From Arthrobacter sp. SW1 (GTDB taxonomy: Bacteria; Actinomycetota; Actinomycetes; Actinomycetales; Micrococcaceae), in NCBI RefSeq assembly GCF_001766675.1, contig NZ_MJLT01000056.1, positions 1-64,000 on the forward strand: a DNA stretch of 64,000 bases, in the 5' to 3' direction. Shown here in pieces: positions 50,115 through 58,150 of the stretch. Under the pieces are notes generated by a model, which ran no database searches, was not told where the DNA came from, and saw nothing but the letters and a program-made list of their open reading frames with translations. Numbering within the stretch: the first letter of the stretch is position 1; each line of letters starts with the position of its first letter. The position numbers and the translations under genes were made by a program.

Positions 50115-52476
50115 GCCTGTTCCTTTCCTGCCAAGGGCGCGATACCCATGCCGCAAGCAAGCCGGCCAGCGTCACGGGGAGGAAGTATGCAAGCTGGAAC
50201 GCGAGCGGCTGCGAACGGATCCATGCCAGCGCCACAGCGAACAGGGCCAGGCCGAGGATCACGCCGGCAGCCCTGCGCGGTGCCGGCTCCCGGAGGCACA
50301 GGATTCCCACCGCAGCGGCCGCCAGGCATTGCATCACTGTCAGGAACGTGGCCGTGCCCACCGCCATACGCTCCAGTCCGCCCCATCCCAGCACGAACGA
50401 CGCCAGCGCCGCCACGATCACCGCCAGGCGGCCTGCGATCTTCCGCGTGGGGAAACCGGCCACAGCCATCGTGCACAGGGCCGCCGGAATCAGCAGGCCC
50501 AGCGCCACCGCAAGCGGGATCGCGTCGGAATCCATCTTGTAGACGTACCAGTAGTAATCCGTCACGGCTAACGCGCCGACGATCCCCGCCAGCGCGAGCA
50601 GGAGCCCGCCCCCGAAGCCCACCCACGCGGGCCATTGGGGCGCTTCCTTGCGTTCCGCTGCTGCAGGGGCTGCCGGCGGGGGAGCAGCCGCGCGCTCGTC
50701 TTTCCCGGGGTCCCGGGCGGTATCGCGCGGTTCCTCGGCGGCCCGGCGCCCTGCTTCTTGCCGCTCCTCCGCCTTGCGCGTCTCCTCCGCCCGCTTCAGC
50801 TCGGCGCGTGCCGCCGTCGCGAGTCCTTCCGGATCCGCCGCGCCGGGATCCACCGCGGCGAGCTCGACGGCGACATCCAGGACGGCCTGCCAGTTTCCGC
50901 CGTGCGCGTGGTAGCGGAGCTCGCTCTGCAGCTCTGCCACGCGGAGGCGGCGCTCGCAGTCGCGGCGCCTGGCGGAGGCATCCGGATAGTCGGGCTCGTC
51001 CTCGAGTTGTGCGTATCCTTCCGCCGCGGCGGCCCAGTCCTCGGCGTCTTCCGCTTCGCGGGCTTCCCAGTAGCGCTCGCTGAGCCCGTGCCGGTGCAGG
51101 GCAGCGGTGCGCAGCGCTTCGGCATCCCGGTAGCCGGGCTGGAGGGTCAGAAGATCCTCGAAAAGTTCGGCCGCCTGCTCGAAGTGCCGGGTGCGGAGCT
51201 CGGCGCTGGCCTGGACGTAGAGGGCACGCAACTGTGCCTGGCGCGTCCGCTCGTCCTGCGCCCGCGGCTCCTGTTTGGGCGTTGTGCCTGCCGGCGGGGT
51301 GCGGGGTGGCTGGGTGGCGGGCGGAAGGATACCGGGCGGCTCGGCACCTGCGGCGGGTGGCTTGGGAACCCCCGCGAGCCTGAACAGCCTGGTGGATCCG
51401 CCCCTGACGTACAGGGCGGGGGTCACCCATTCGAGTGTGCCGTCCGGGCTGGCCATGACCGAGATCCGGCCCACCCGGGCTGCTTCGTCGACCGCCCTGC
51501 CGTTGGCGATGGCCGCGTAGAAGCCGTGGGCGAAGGCAATCGCCGCCGAATCGCTGATGGCAAACTGCATCGCCGCCACGGCGTTGATCCCGCTCCGCAC
51601 CAGGGACGCGGCGGTCCCCGCGAAAAGATCGGACTGGCTCATCTCGCCCGAAGAACACGAGTTGAGCACCACCAGGCGGGGGCGGGGCGCCGCAATGCTC
51701 AACAGGGCCATGAAGCGGACCGCGCGCACCATCGCGGAGCGCCCGTCCGGGCCTTCCAGGGCGATCCGGCCCTCGTCGCTGCGGTAGTCGTAGTCCCCGT
51801 GGCCGATGAAATGCACAATGTGCCACGGCCCGGCCAGCAGCGCGGACTGCACTGAATCCCAGGTACCGTCGGCAGCCCAGGCAAGTTCAACGCGCCCTTC
51901 GGAAACCGGGCCGGCCAGGGCCTGCGACAGGTTCCGCTTCTCCGTCTCCACGTCGAGGGCGGGGAGGTCGCGCGGGGCGGCCACGATGCCGAGGATCCGC
52001 AGCGGAGGAGTGATCTCCAGTGGATTGACGTGGTAGTCCGGAGCGGGAATGTGGCGCAGCAGCGGTTCCGTCTGGCAAAGGTAGCTTTCAGTCTCCGGGT
52101 CGAACAGCGTTTCCCAAGGCAAGGCAGCGAGTTCCGGGGCGGCCAGCCGGAGGACAACCCTCAGCTGTTGGCTGGAGTGTTGGGCCGCGCCCAGGCTCGC
52201 CCGGTACGTCCCGTAGACCTCCCGGGTGAACAGGGCCTGGAAGAGTTCCTGCCCGGCGGCCCGCACCGGGAGCTCCATGACGGGAGTAGTGCGGCGCGCT
52301 GCCACGCTGGAGGCCAGGATGGTCGCTTCCAGCTCGGAGCGCCGGGTGAGGATGGAGTCGACGTCGAGCGTGAACGAGCCCGACGCGTGGCCGCCGGCGG
52401 GAGCCTGCACCACGTGCACTGTGTATTCGCCCAAGGTTGAGCCGGACCCGATTTCCAGCTCGATGTCACAGTCCAC
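50098..52476 (-). CDS. CHAT-domain caspase-like protease with TPR-like region and C-terminal membrane domain
   Basis: A 792-residue protein. An N-terminal region (1-155) contains a beta-rich segment (GEYTVHVVQAPAGGHASGSF) and PELAALPWETLFDP. The CHAT protease domain (about 155-370) carries the catalytic dyad: His226 in HFIGHGDY and Cys274 in LNSCSSGE. A Pro-rich linker (380-410) leads to a helical repeat region (410-560), an acidic/basic low-complexity stretch, and about six membrane helices (620-780). GTG start with AAGGGG upstream. The overlapping Trypco1-like gene makes it a two-gene module, probably a membrane-tethered, signal-activated protease used in stress or phage defence. Confidence 0.88.
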   Translation of the reverse strand: MDCDIELEIGSGSTLGEYTVHVVQAPAGGHASGSFTLDVDSILTRRSELEATILASSVAARRTTPVMELPVRAAGQELFQALFTREVYGTYRASLGAAQHSSQQLRVVLRLAAPELAALPWETLFDPETESYLCQTEPLLRHIPAPDYHVNPLEITPPLRILGIVAAPRDLPALDVETEKRNLSQALAGPVSEGRVELAWAADGTWDSVQSALLAGPWHIVHFIGHGDYDYRSDEGRIALEGPDGRSAMVRAVRFMALLSIAAPRPRLVVLNSCSSGEMSQSDLFAGTAASLVRSGINAVAAMQFAISDSAAIAFAHGFYAAIANGRAVDEAARVGRISVMASPDGTLEWVTPALYVRGGSTRLFRLAGVPKPPAAGAEPPGILPPATQPPRTPPAGTTPKQEPRAQDERTRQAQLRALYVQASAELRTRHFEQAAELFEDLLTLQPGYRDAEALRTAALHRHGLSERYWEAREAEDAEDWAAAAEGYAQLEDEPDYPDASARRRDCERRLRVAELQSELRYHAHGGNWQAVLDVAVELAAVDPGAADPEGLATAARAELKRAEETRKAEERQEAGRRAAEEPRDTARDPGKDERAAAPPPAAPAAAERKEAPQWPAWVGFGGGLLLALAGIVGALAVTDYYWYVYKMDSDAIPLAVALGLLIPAALCTMAVAGFPTRKIAGRLAVIVAALASFVLGWGGLERMAVGTATFLTVMQCLAAAAVGILCLREPAPRRAAGVILGLALFAVALAWIRSQPLAFQLAYFLPVTLAGLLAAWVSRPWQERNRRGPVD

Positions 52477-52627
52477 CCCGCGTCCCCTTAACCGCGGACC
52501 ATGTCCCGCCCATGATCTCTAGCTAAAGCGTGGCCCTGCACGGCTCCCCGCGCAAGTGGCCCGGACCGTATATTGAACAGCACCCGTGGCGCGCCTAGCG
52601 TTAAGTGCACAGAAAGGGGTGGTCCGC

Positions 52628-52828
52628 ATGGAAATCTTCATGTGGTGGCTGGATCTGGACCTTGAAAGCAAAGAATGGCTGCGGGAAAACCTGCGGGCCA
52701 CGGAGCTGCCCCTGGGCGTCCTCCAAGGAATCGCGGAAGCCGGCGGCCCGCATCCGGACAGCCTCAGTGGCGGACTGAGCCAGGCCGACTGGGACTTCAT
52801 CGAAACCCAATCGGAGTTTGTGGACTGA
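52628..52828 (+). CDS. 66-residue hypothetical protein divergent from the CHAT gene
   Basis: A small acidic protein: MEIFMWWLDLDLESKEWLREN at the start, FIETQSEFVD at the end. A strong AAGGGG lies before the ATG. I do not recognise a family. It is transcribed away from the CHAT gene and shortly before a BNR-repeat gene; a link with either is not shown. Confidence 0.6.
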   Translation: MEIFMWWLDLDLESKEWLRENLRATELPLGVLQGIAEAGGPHPDSLSGGLSQADWDFIETQSEFVD

Positions 52829-52901
52829 CCCTGGCGGATAACGGACCGTAGCCGGCAAAAACCCGTTGCCACCCGCTGCGCCTGGTGGTTGCATGGGGAC
52901 C

Positions 52902-54044
52902 ATGGCTAACGCAGAGAGTTACATCTTGGCGATCGGGACCAAAAAAGGCTTGTGGCTTGCGCACAGCGAGGACCGCAAGGAATGGTCCCTCACCGGCCCG
53001 CATTTCCTCATGAGCGAGATCCCCAGCATCGGGATCGATACCCGCGGGGAATCTCCGCGCATCATGGTTGGCGTGCGGTCCGAACATTGGGGGCCCACCG
53101 TGGCGCACTCCGATGACCTTGGCGCCTCGTGGACCGAACCGGAACACGGGGCCATTTCCTTTCCCGAAGATGCCGGGGCTGCATTGGAGCGGGTCTGGCA
53201 GATCTATCCCGACGCCGACTCCCGGCCCGGCGTCGTCTGGGCCGGCTGCGAGCCGATTTCCGTCTGGAAATCCACCGACGGCGGCGAGCATTTCGAGCTG
53301 AACCGCGGCCTCTGGGACCACCCGCACCGCAGCGAGTGGGGCGCCGGCTACGGCGGCGCGGCGGCGCACTCGATCGTGGTGGATCCCAGCGGCGAGAAGG
53401 TGCACATCGCCATGAGCACCGGCGGCGTATACAGATCGCTCGACGGCGGCGCCTCCTGGGAGGCCCGCAACAAGGGGATCTCGGCGTACTTCATGCCGGA
53501 TCCCAATCCCGAGTTCGGCCAGTGCGTGCACAAGATCGCGGCGGATGCCGCCGTCGACGGCCGCCTGTACGCGCAGAACCACCACGGCGTCTACCGCACG
53601 GACGACGGCGGCGAGAACTGGGAGTCGATCGCGGAGGGCCTGCCCGCGGACTTCGGTTTCGTGATGCTCACCCATCCGCGCCGCTCCGGCACCGCCTGGG
53701 TGATTCCGTTGAAGGCCGACGGCGAACGCATCCCGCCGGATGCCCGGCTCGCCGTGCACCGGACTGACGACGCCGGGGCCAGTTGGAAGCGACTGGAAAC
53801 CGGCCTGCCGGAGCGGGAGTACAACGCGGTGCTGCGTGATGCGGCGTCCGTGGATACCGCCGAACCTGTGGGCGTGTATTTCGGGACCAGGGGCGGCGCG
53901 GTCTACGCGAGTGCGGATGAGGGGGAGAGTTTCAGCGAGGTGGTGTCGCACCTGCCGGATGTGCTGTGCGTTCGGGCTGCCGTGGTGCGTGGCGCCGCCG
54001 CTCCCGTCCCGGCCGACGCCGCGGCTGCGCCGGCCGGGGGCTAG
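52902..54044 (+). CDS. BNR/sialidase-like beta-propeller protein (YVTN/WD40-type)
   Basis: A 380-residue propeller without signal peptide. Asp-box-like turns recur: SDDLGASWTEPE, STDGGEHFELN, SLDGGASWEARN, TDDGGENWESI, TDDAGASWKRLE, SADEGESFSEV. Such intracellular BNR proteins are common in actinobacteria next to MoaD-like proteins, and the function is unknown. The ATG at 52902 follows GGGGACC; two earlier in-frame starts lack support. The next gene, a MoaD/ThiS-like protein, begins 9 bp after its stop. Confidence 0.85.
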   Translation: MANAESYILAIGTKKGLWLAHSEDRKEWSLTGPHFLMSEIPSIGIDTRGESPRIMVGVRSEHWGPTVAHSDDLGASWTEPEHGAISFPEDAGAALERVWQIYPDADSRPGVVWAGCEPISVWKSTDGGEHFELNRGLWDHPHRSEWGAGYGGAAAHSIVVDPSGEKVHIAMSTGGVYRSLDGGASWEARNKGISAYFMPDPNPEFGQCVHKIAADAAVDGRLYAQNHHGVYRTDDGGENWESIAEGLPADFGFVMLTHPRRSGTAWVIPLKADGERIPPDARLAVHRTDDAGASWKRLETGLPEREYNAVLRDAASVDTAEPVGVYFGTRGGAVYASADEGESFSEVVSHLPDVLCVRAAVVRGAAAPVPADAAAAPAGG

Positions 54045-54052
54045 GGGCGGAC

Positions 54053-54340
54053 TTGGCTGAGATCACCGTGGTGCTGCCGGGAGTCCTGCAGCCTCTCGCC
54101 GGCGGGCAGTCCGTACTGACTGCGCCCGCCGGCGGGGCCGTGACCGTTGATGCGTTGCTTGACGCTGTGACCGGGGATTACCCGGTACTTGCCCGGCGGA
54201 TCCGGGACGAGACCGGAGCCCTGCGCCGCTACGTGAATATTTACGTCAACGGTGAAGAGGTCCGGCGCCTGAGGGGCTTGGAAACCGAAGTGGCGGCGGG
54301 CCAGGAAGTGGTGATCATCCAGTCCGTGGCCGGCGGTTGA
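54053..54340 (+). CDS. MoaD/ThiS-family ubiquitin-like protein
   Basis: A 95-residue beta-grasp protein beginning with TTG (MAEITVVLPGVLQPLAGG) and ending SVAGG. The C-terminal Gly-Gly is the place where sulfur-carrier or conjugation chemistry occurs in MoaD and ThiS. Segments VDALLDAVTGDYPVLARRI and YVNIYVNGEEVRRLRGLETEVAAGQEVVIIQSV fit the family. It is paired with the BNR-propeller gene just upstream, and no molybdopterin or thiamine genes are near, so a separate role is likely. Confidence 0.88.
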   Translation: MAEITVVLPGVLQPLAGGQSVLTAPAGGAVTVDALLDAVTGDYPVLARRIRDETGALRRYVNIYVNGEEVRRLRGLETEVAAGQEVVIIQSVAGG

Positions 54341-54361
54341 GGGATTGCTGGGGCGGGCCGG

Positions 54362-54598
54362 TCAGGCCACTCGCCACAGCGTGCATTCGTCCGTATTGAT
54401 GGCCTTGCGCAGGCCGCTCAGCTGGTCCATGATCCACACGACGCCGATGCCCGGCGCTGTTTCCTGGACGCTGCCCCTGCGGATGACCACGTCATCGTAC
54501 GCGGGGCCCACGGAGAGGCGGGCTTCGATCTGGTCGCCGCGGTGCAGCTGGTCGATGGCTCGGATTCGGGTGGTTCGGGCTGGTACTTCCTTCAACAT
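54362..54598 (-). CDS. 78-residue hypothetical protein
   Basis: A small beta-rich basic protein: IRAIDQLHRGDQIEARLSVGPAYDDVVIRRGSVQETAPGIGVVWIMDQLSGLRKAINTDECTLWRV. The ATG has an excellent AAGGAGG eight bases before it, which supports expression. No family was recognised. It converges on the MoaD-like gene with 21 bp between stops, and is separated from the MFS gene by a 65-bp palindromic repeat. Confidence 0.68.
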   Translation of the reverse strand: MLKEVPARTTRIRAIDQLHRGDQIEARLSVGPAYDDVVIRRGSVQETAPGIGVVWIMDQLSGLRKAINTDECTLWRVA

Positions 54599-54711
54599 GG
54601 TGGCCTCCTTGGCTGGAGTCGCCGGCGTTTGCCGGCAAGACCAGTGTGGCGGGCGAATGTTGCAGGGTGGTTTCGCGGCCGTTAGCGTCCCGTAAGTTCC
54701 AAAAGTCCTTA

Positions 54712-54776
54712 AGCGCGAACTGGCAGCAGATGCCCTCTGAATCGAATCTAAGGGGCATCTGCTGCCAGTTCGCGCT
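54712..54776. repeat. 65-bp palindromic repeat, family 2, copy A
   Basis: A 24-bp perfect inverted repeat whose outer part is AGCGCGAACTGGCAGCAGA, with a 17-base loop. The second copy is at 57070-57132. It lies just beyond the 3' end of the leftward MFS gene and could terminate it. Confidence 0.87.
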
Positions 54777-54812
54777 GGTTTTGGAAGGTGGCGACGGCGG
54801 GTGGTGCGGGTG

Positions 54813-56132
54813 CTAGCGCAGGCCGAGCTCCGCCGTCGGGGTCTTGAAGGATTCACGCGCGGTGAGCGCGGAAACTGCGGCGATCAGGCAGATGGCGCCG
54901 GTGAAGATGCTGATCTGCACCCAGCCGCCGGCCTTGGTGCCGCCGATGGCGGTGACGATCGCCGGGGCGAAGCCGGCCATCAGGAAGCCGAGCTGCGTGC
55001 CGATGGCCAAGCCGGAGAAGCGCACGCGGGTGCTGAACATCTCGCCGTAGAAGGACGGCCACACGGCGTTCGCGGCGGCGTACCCGCAGGAGAAGTAGGC
55101 GATGGACACCAGGAACATGAGCGGCACCATGCCCGATTCGAGCGTCAGCAGGAACACCGGGGTCATGACGGCGCTGGCCGCGGCTCCGTAGATGAAGACG
55201 GGCTTGCGGCCGATCCGGTCGGCGAGGTTTCCGAACAGGGGCTGCGTTCCGAGGGCCACGATGTTCGCCACCACTACGAGCCAGAGGGTGACAGTGCCGT
55301 CAACATGCGCCACATCCTTGGCGTACTTGATGGCGAGGGTGCCGAAGACGGTGCTGACCGCGGCGATGAAGGCGCAGCAGACAACGCGCAGCACGTCGCG
55401 CCAGTGCAGGCGCAGGAGGTCGGCCACGGGGAGCTTGGCGATCTGGTGGTTCTTCTTGGCTTCGGCGAAGGCGGGCGGTTCGTGCAGGGTGCGGCGGATG
55501 AAGAACGCCACCAGGACGACGACGGCGCTCAGCCAGAACGGGATGCGCCAGCCGATGCCGTACTTGATCTCGTCCGGAAGGGCGACGACGGGAATGAAGA
55601 CGAGCGCTGCGAGGACCTGGCCGCCCTGGGTTCCGGTGAGGGTCCAGGATGTGAAGAAGGAACGGCGGTTGTCCGGGGCGTGTTCGAGCGTCATGGAGGA
55701 CGCGCCGGCCTGCTCGCCCGCGGCGGAAAGGCCCTGGCAGAGGCGGGCCAGGACCAGCAGCGCCGGTGCCCACCAACCGATGGTCTTGAAGTCCGGCAGG
55801 CAGCCGATCACGAAGGTGGCCGCGCCCATGAGGACCAAGGTGAACATCAGCACCCGCTGCCGGCCGATCCGGTCGCCGAAGTGGCCCAGGATCACCGCGC
55901 CGACGGGCCGGGCCACGTAGGCGAAGCCGAAGGTGGCGAAGGACATGATGGCCGCGTTCGCATCCGCGCTGGGGAAGAAGACGTGCGGGAAGATCAGCGC
56001 CGCGGCCGATCCGAAGATGAAGAAGTCGTAGTACTCGACGGCGCTGCCGAGGAAGCTGGCGAGGGCCGCCTTCTTGGGGGTCCCCGGGGAAGCGGATGTT
56101 CCCGGCGCCGTAGACGGGATGGTGTGGCTCAT
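54813..56132 (-). CDS. MFS permease of the metabolite:H+ symporter type (shikimate/aromatic acid)
   Basis: A 439-residue, 12-helix transporter. The metabolite:H+ symporter signature AALASFLGSAVEYYDFFIFGSAA is at the N-terminus; FGDRIGRQRVL and LADRIGRKPVF are the two cytoplasmic MFS motifs. It faces the IclR gene and, beyond it, shikimate and protocatechuate genes, so shikimate, quinate or a hydroxybenzoate is the probable cargo. The operator-like palindrome at 56178 lies 46 bp before its ATG. Confidence 0.88.
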   Translation of the reverse strand: MSHTIPSTAPGTSASPGTPKKAALASFLGSAVEYYDFFIFGSAAALIFPHVFFPSADANAAIMSFATFGFAYVARPVGAVILGHFGDRIGRQRVLMFTLVLMGAATFVIGCLPDFKTIGWWAPALLVLARLCQGLSAAGEQAGASSMTLEHAPDNRRSFFTSWTLTGTQGGQVLAALVFIPVVALPDEIKYGIGWRIPFWLSAVVVLVAFFIRRTLHEPPAFAEAKKNHQIAKLPVADLLRLHWRDVLRVVCCAFIAAVSTVFGTLAIKYAKDVAHVDGTVTLWLVVVANIVALGTQPLFGNLADRIGRKPVFIYGAAASAVMTPVFLLTLESGMVPLMFLVSIAYFSCGYAAANAVWPSFYGEMFSTRVRFSGLAIGTQLGFLMAGFAPAIVTAIGGTKAGGWVQISIFTGAICLIAAVSALTARESFKTPTAELGLR

Positions 56133-56177
56133 GGTGTTCCTTCGCTGTGACGACGGTGTCGCATCGGGATTCCCCCA

Positions 56178-56286
56178 AGCTCTCACGATGTGGGAGCTAC
56201 TTGTGCAATATAGAAATGATGGCTGTGAGCGCGATCACCTGTCAAGAAAGTTACTCACGATCTAGATATAGCTCTCACGATGTGGC
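56178..56286. promoter_or_regulatory. IclR-type operator region between the MFS and iclR genes
   Basis: A 21-bp palindrome AGCTC-TCAC-GAT-GTGG-GAGCT (written in parts; 56178-56198) is followed 92 bp later by its left part and centre again (AGCTCTCACGATGTGG, 56270-56285). The second copy overlaps the probable iclR start. A shared GTGCAATATA box occurs at 56203 and again at 57171 before the shikimate dehydrogenase operon. Confidence 0.68.
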
Positions 56287-56297
56287 AATCTTTCCTC

Positions 56298-57068
56298 ATG
56301 AGCGTCAAAGAAGACTCGAAAACGGACATGATCGGCAAAGCCCTGGGCCTCCTGGTGCTCCTGGGCAACGAGCCCCGCGGGGCAAGCGCCTCCGAGCTGT
56401 CGCGGCAGGCCGATCTGCCATTCAGTACTACGTACCGCCTTCTTGGCTCGCTGACGCGGGACGGTTTTGTGGATTACGAGCCGGACGGCCGCCGCTACCA
56501 CCTGGGCCTGCGGGTGTTCCAGCTGGGCCAGCGCGTCTCCAATCACCACGGCTTTGCCGGAACCGCCCGCCCCATCCTGCAGAAGGTCACGGATGCCACG
56601 GGCGAGGCCACCATCCTGTCCGTGCGGGACGGCCACCACCACCTCACCGTGAACAAGGTTGACGGTCCGCAGATGTTCCGGGTGACCAGCGATCCCGGCC
56701 ACCTCGGCATGTTGCACACGACGGCGGTGGGCAAGGCTTTGGTGGCGTTCGCGGCCGACGACGAACGCGGGCAGTTGCTCGAAGAGCTGGAGCTCGAGCC
56801 ACTCACGGAGCATTCGATCACCGACCGCGAAGCGTTCCGGGCCGAGATTGAGAAGATCCGCCGCCAGGGCTTCGCGCTGATGGATGAGGAAAACGAGGTG
56901 GGCATGCGCGCCATCGCGGCGCCCGTCCTTAACGGTCAGGGGGTCGCCTTCGCTTCGCTCGCGACGGCGGCTCCGGTCTTCCGGATGAGCGTGGAGCAGA
57001 TGCAGGCCGTGGTGCCGCTGCTGAAGGACGCCGCCGCGGAACTTTCGGCCCGCCTGCCCCAGCGGTGA
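56298..57068 (+). CDS. IclR-family regulator of aromatic-acid catabolism
   Basis: A regulator of about 256 residues: HTH LSRQADLPFSTTYRLLGSLTRDGFVDYE and effector domain GEATILSVRDGHHHLTVNKVDG, LGMLHTTAVGKALVAF, MDEENEVGMRAIAAPVL. An ATG at 56280 in the same frame would add six residues and may be a leaderless start within the operator. It is divergent from the MFS permease and followed by the shikimate/protocatechuate operon, so it probably controls both, as PcaR/PcaU-type IclR proteins do. Confidence 0.88.
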   Translation: MSVKEDSKTDMIGKALGLLVLLGNEPRGASASELSRQADLPFSTTYRLLGSLTRDGFVDYEPDGRRYHLGLRVFQLGQRVSNHHGFAGTARPILQKVTDATGEATILSVRDGHHHLTVNKVDGPQMFRVTSDPGHLGMLHTTAVGKALVAFAADDERGQLLEELELEPLTEHSITDREAFRAEIEKIRRQGFALMDEENEVGMRAIAAPVLNGQGVAFASLATAAPVFRMSVEQMQAVVPLLKDAAAELSARLPQR

Positions 57069-57069
57069 T

Positions 57070-57132
57070 GCGCGAACTGGCAGCAGATGCCCATAAAACG
57101 CGATTCAAAGGTCATCTGCTGCCAGTTCGCGC
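57070..57132. repeat. 63-bp palindromic repeat, family 2, copy B
   Basis: GCGCGAACTGGCAGCAGATG (57070-57089) is repeated perfectly in inverted form at 57113-57132. It begins one base after the iclR stop codon and may terminate that gene ahead of the shikimate operon promoter. Confidence 0.87.
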
Positions 57133-57150
57133 TTATCGAGGAAAGGTAAA

Positions 57151-57210
57151 AGTTCGCGATAAGAACACTAGTGCAATATATGAACACTGGGTGTAAGCTG
57201 GTTCATACCG
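57151..57210 (+). promoter_or_regulatory. promoter/operator region of the shikimate-protocatechuate operon
   Basis: GAACACT occurs at 57163 and 57182 in direct repeat, 19 bp apart, around GTGCAATATA (57171-57180). GTTC...AAGAAC just before forms a dyad. The shared GTGCAATATA box at 56203 suggests that the same IclR protein acts here. Confidence 0.5.
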
Positions 57211-57265
57211 CAAGGCGCCTGGCCTCCTTGAAGCCGCCGCCGGAGTTGTCAAAGGAGCAATGCGC

Positions 57266-58150
57266 ATGAGTACTCGAGCCGAGTCCTACCTGCTGGGCCT
57301 GATCGGTGAAGGCGTCGTGCCATCCCTGTCGCCGGCCATGCATGAACGGGAGGCGGACCGCCAGGGCCTGCGCTGCCTGTACCGCCCCATCGACCTGCTC
57401 GAACTCGCCCTGCCGGCCACCGCCGTCGGCGATCTCCTCACCGCCGCCCACCGTATGGGCTTCAACGGCCTCAACATCACGCACCCCTGCAAGCAGCTGG
57501 TGCTGCCGTACCTGGACGAGGTCTCCGAGGATGCCCGCCGCCTGGGTGCCGTGAACACGGTGCTGATCGAGGGCGGTCGCTTCATCGGGCACAACACTGA
57601 TTTCTCCGGCTTCGCCTCCGCGCTCGCGGAGGGCCTGCCGGGCGCTTCGCTGGAGCGCGTGGTGCAGCTGGGCGCCGGCGGCGCCGGGTCCGCCGTCGCG
57701 TACGCGCTGCTGTCCGCGGGCGTCCGCGCCCTGGACCTCGTGGACATGGACCCCGCCCGCGCGGCCGAACGCGCCGCCGAACTGTCCGGCTTCTTCCCGG
57801 ATGCCACCGTCACGGCGCGCTCGACGGCGGAGCTGCCGCAGCTGATGCCGCTGGCCGACGGCCTGGTGCACTGCACCCCGGTGGGCATGGCCGCGCATCC
57901 AGGGACCCCGTTGGACATGTCCCTCGTGGAGGCGCGGCACTGGGTGGCGGACATCGTCTACCGGCCGATCGAAACGCAGTTGGTGCGCGAGGCCCGGGAC
58001 AAGGGCTGCCGCGTGCTCGACGGCGGACGCATGGCCGTGGGCCAGGCCGCCGACGCTTTCCGCATCTTCACCGGCCGCGACGCCGATGCCGCCCGGATGC
58101 GCGAGCACTTCCTCGAGCTGATCGCCGCCGAGGAAAAGGTGGCCGCCTGA
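57266..58150 (+). CDS. catabolic shikimate (quinate/shikimate) dehydrogenase
   Basis: A 294-residue AroE-fold enzyme. Substrate residues are in VPSLSPAMHE and NITHPCK (Lys76), with Asp112 in GHNTD; the nucleotide-binding loop is GAGGAGSA. It oxidises shikimate (or quinate) to 3-dehydroshikimate. Position in an aromatic-catabolism operon, not an aro operon, suggests a degradative role. ATG at 57266 was preferred because AAAGGAG is eight bases away; an ATG two codons earlier is too close. Its stop overlaps the next start (TGATG). Confidence 0.9.
   Translation: MSTRAESYLLGLIGEGVVPSLSPAMHEREADRQGLRCLYRPIDLLELALPATAVGDLLTAAHRMGFNGLNITHPCKQLVLPYLDEVSEDARRLGAVNTVLIEGGRFIGHNTDFSGFASALAEGLPGASLERVVQLGAGGAGSAVAYALLSAGVRALDLVDMDPARAAERAAELSGFFPDATVTARSTAELPQLMPLADGLVHCTPVGMAAHPGTPLDMSLVEARHWVADIVYRPIETQLVREARDKGCRVLDGGRMAVGQAADAFRIFTGRDADAARMREHFLELIAAEEKVAA

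Noticed and set aside
50102..51826. Long second leftward frame within the CHAT gene
   Set aside because: Shifted-frame shadow; only the frame with HFIGHGDY and LNSCSSGE carries the protease motifs.
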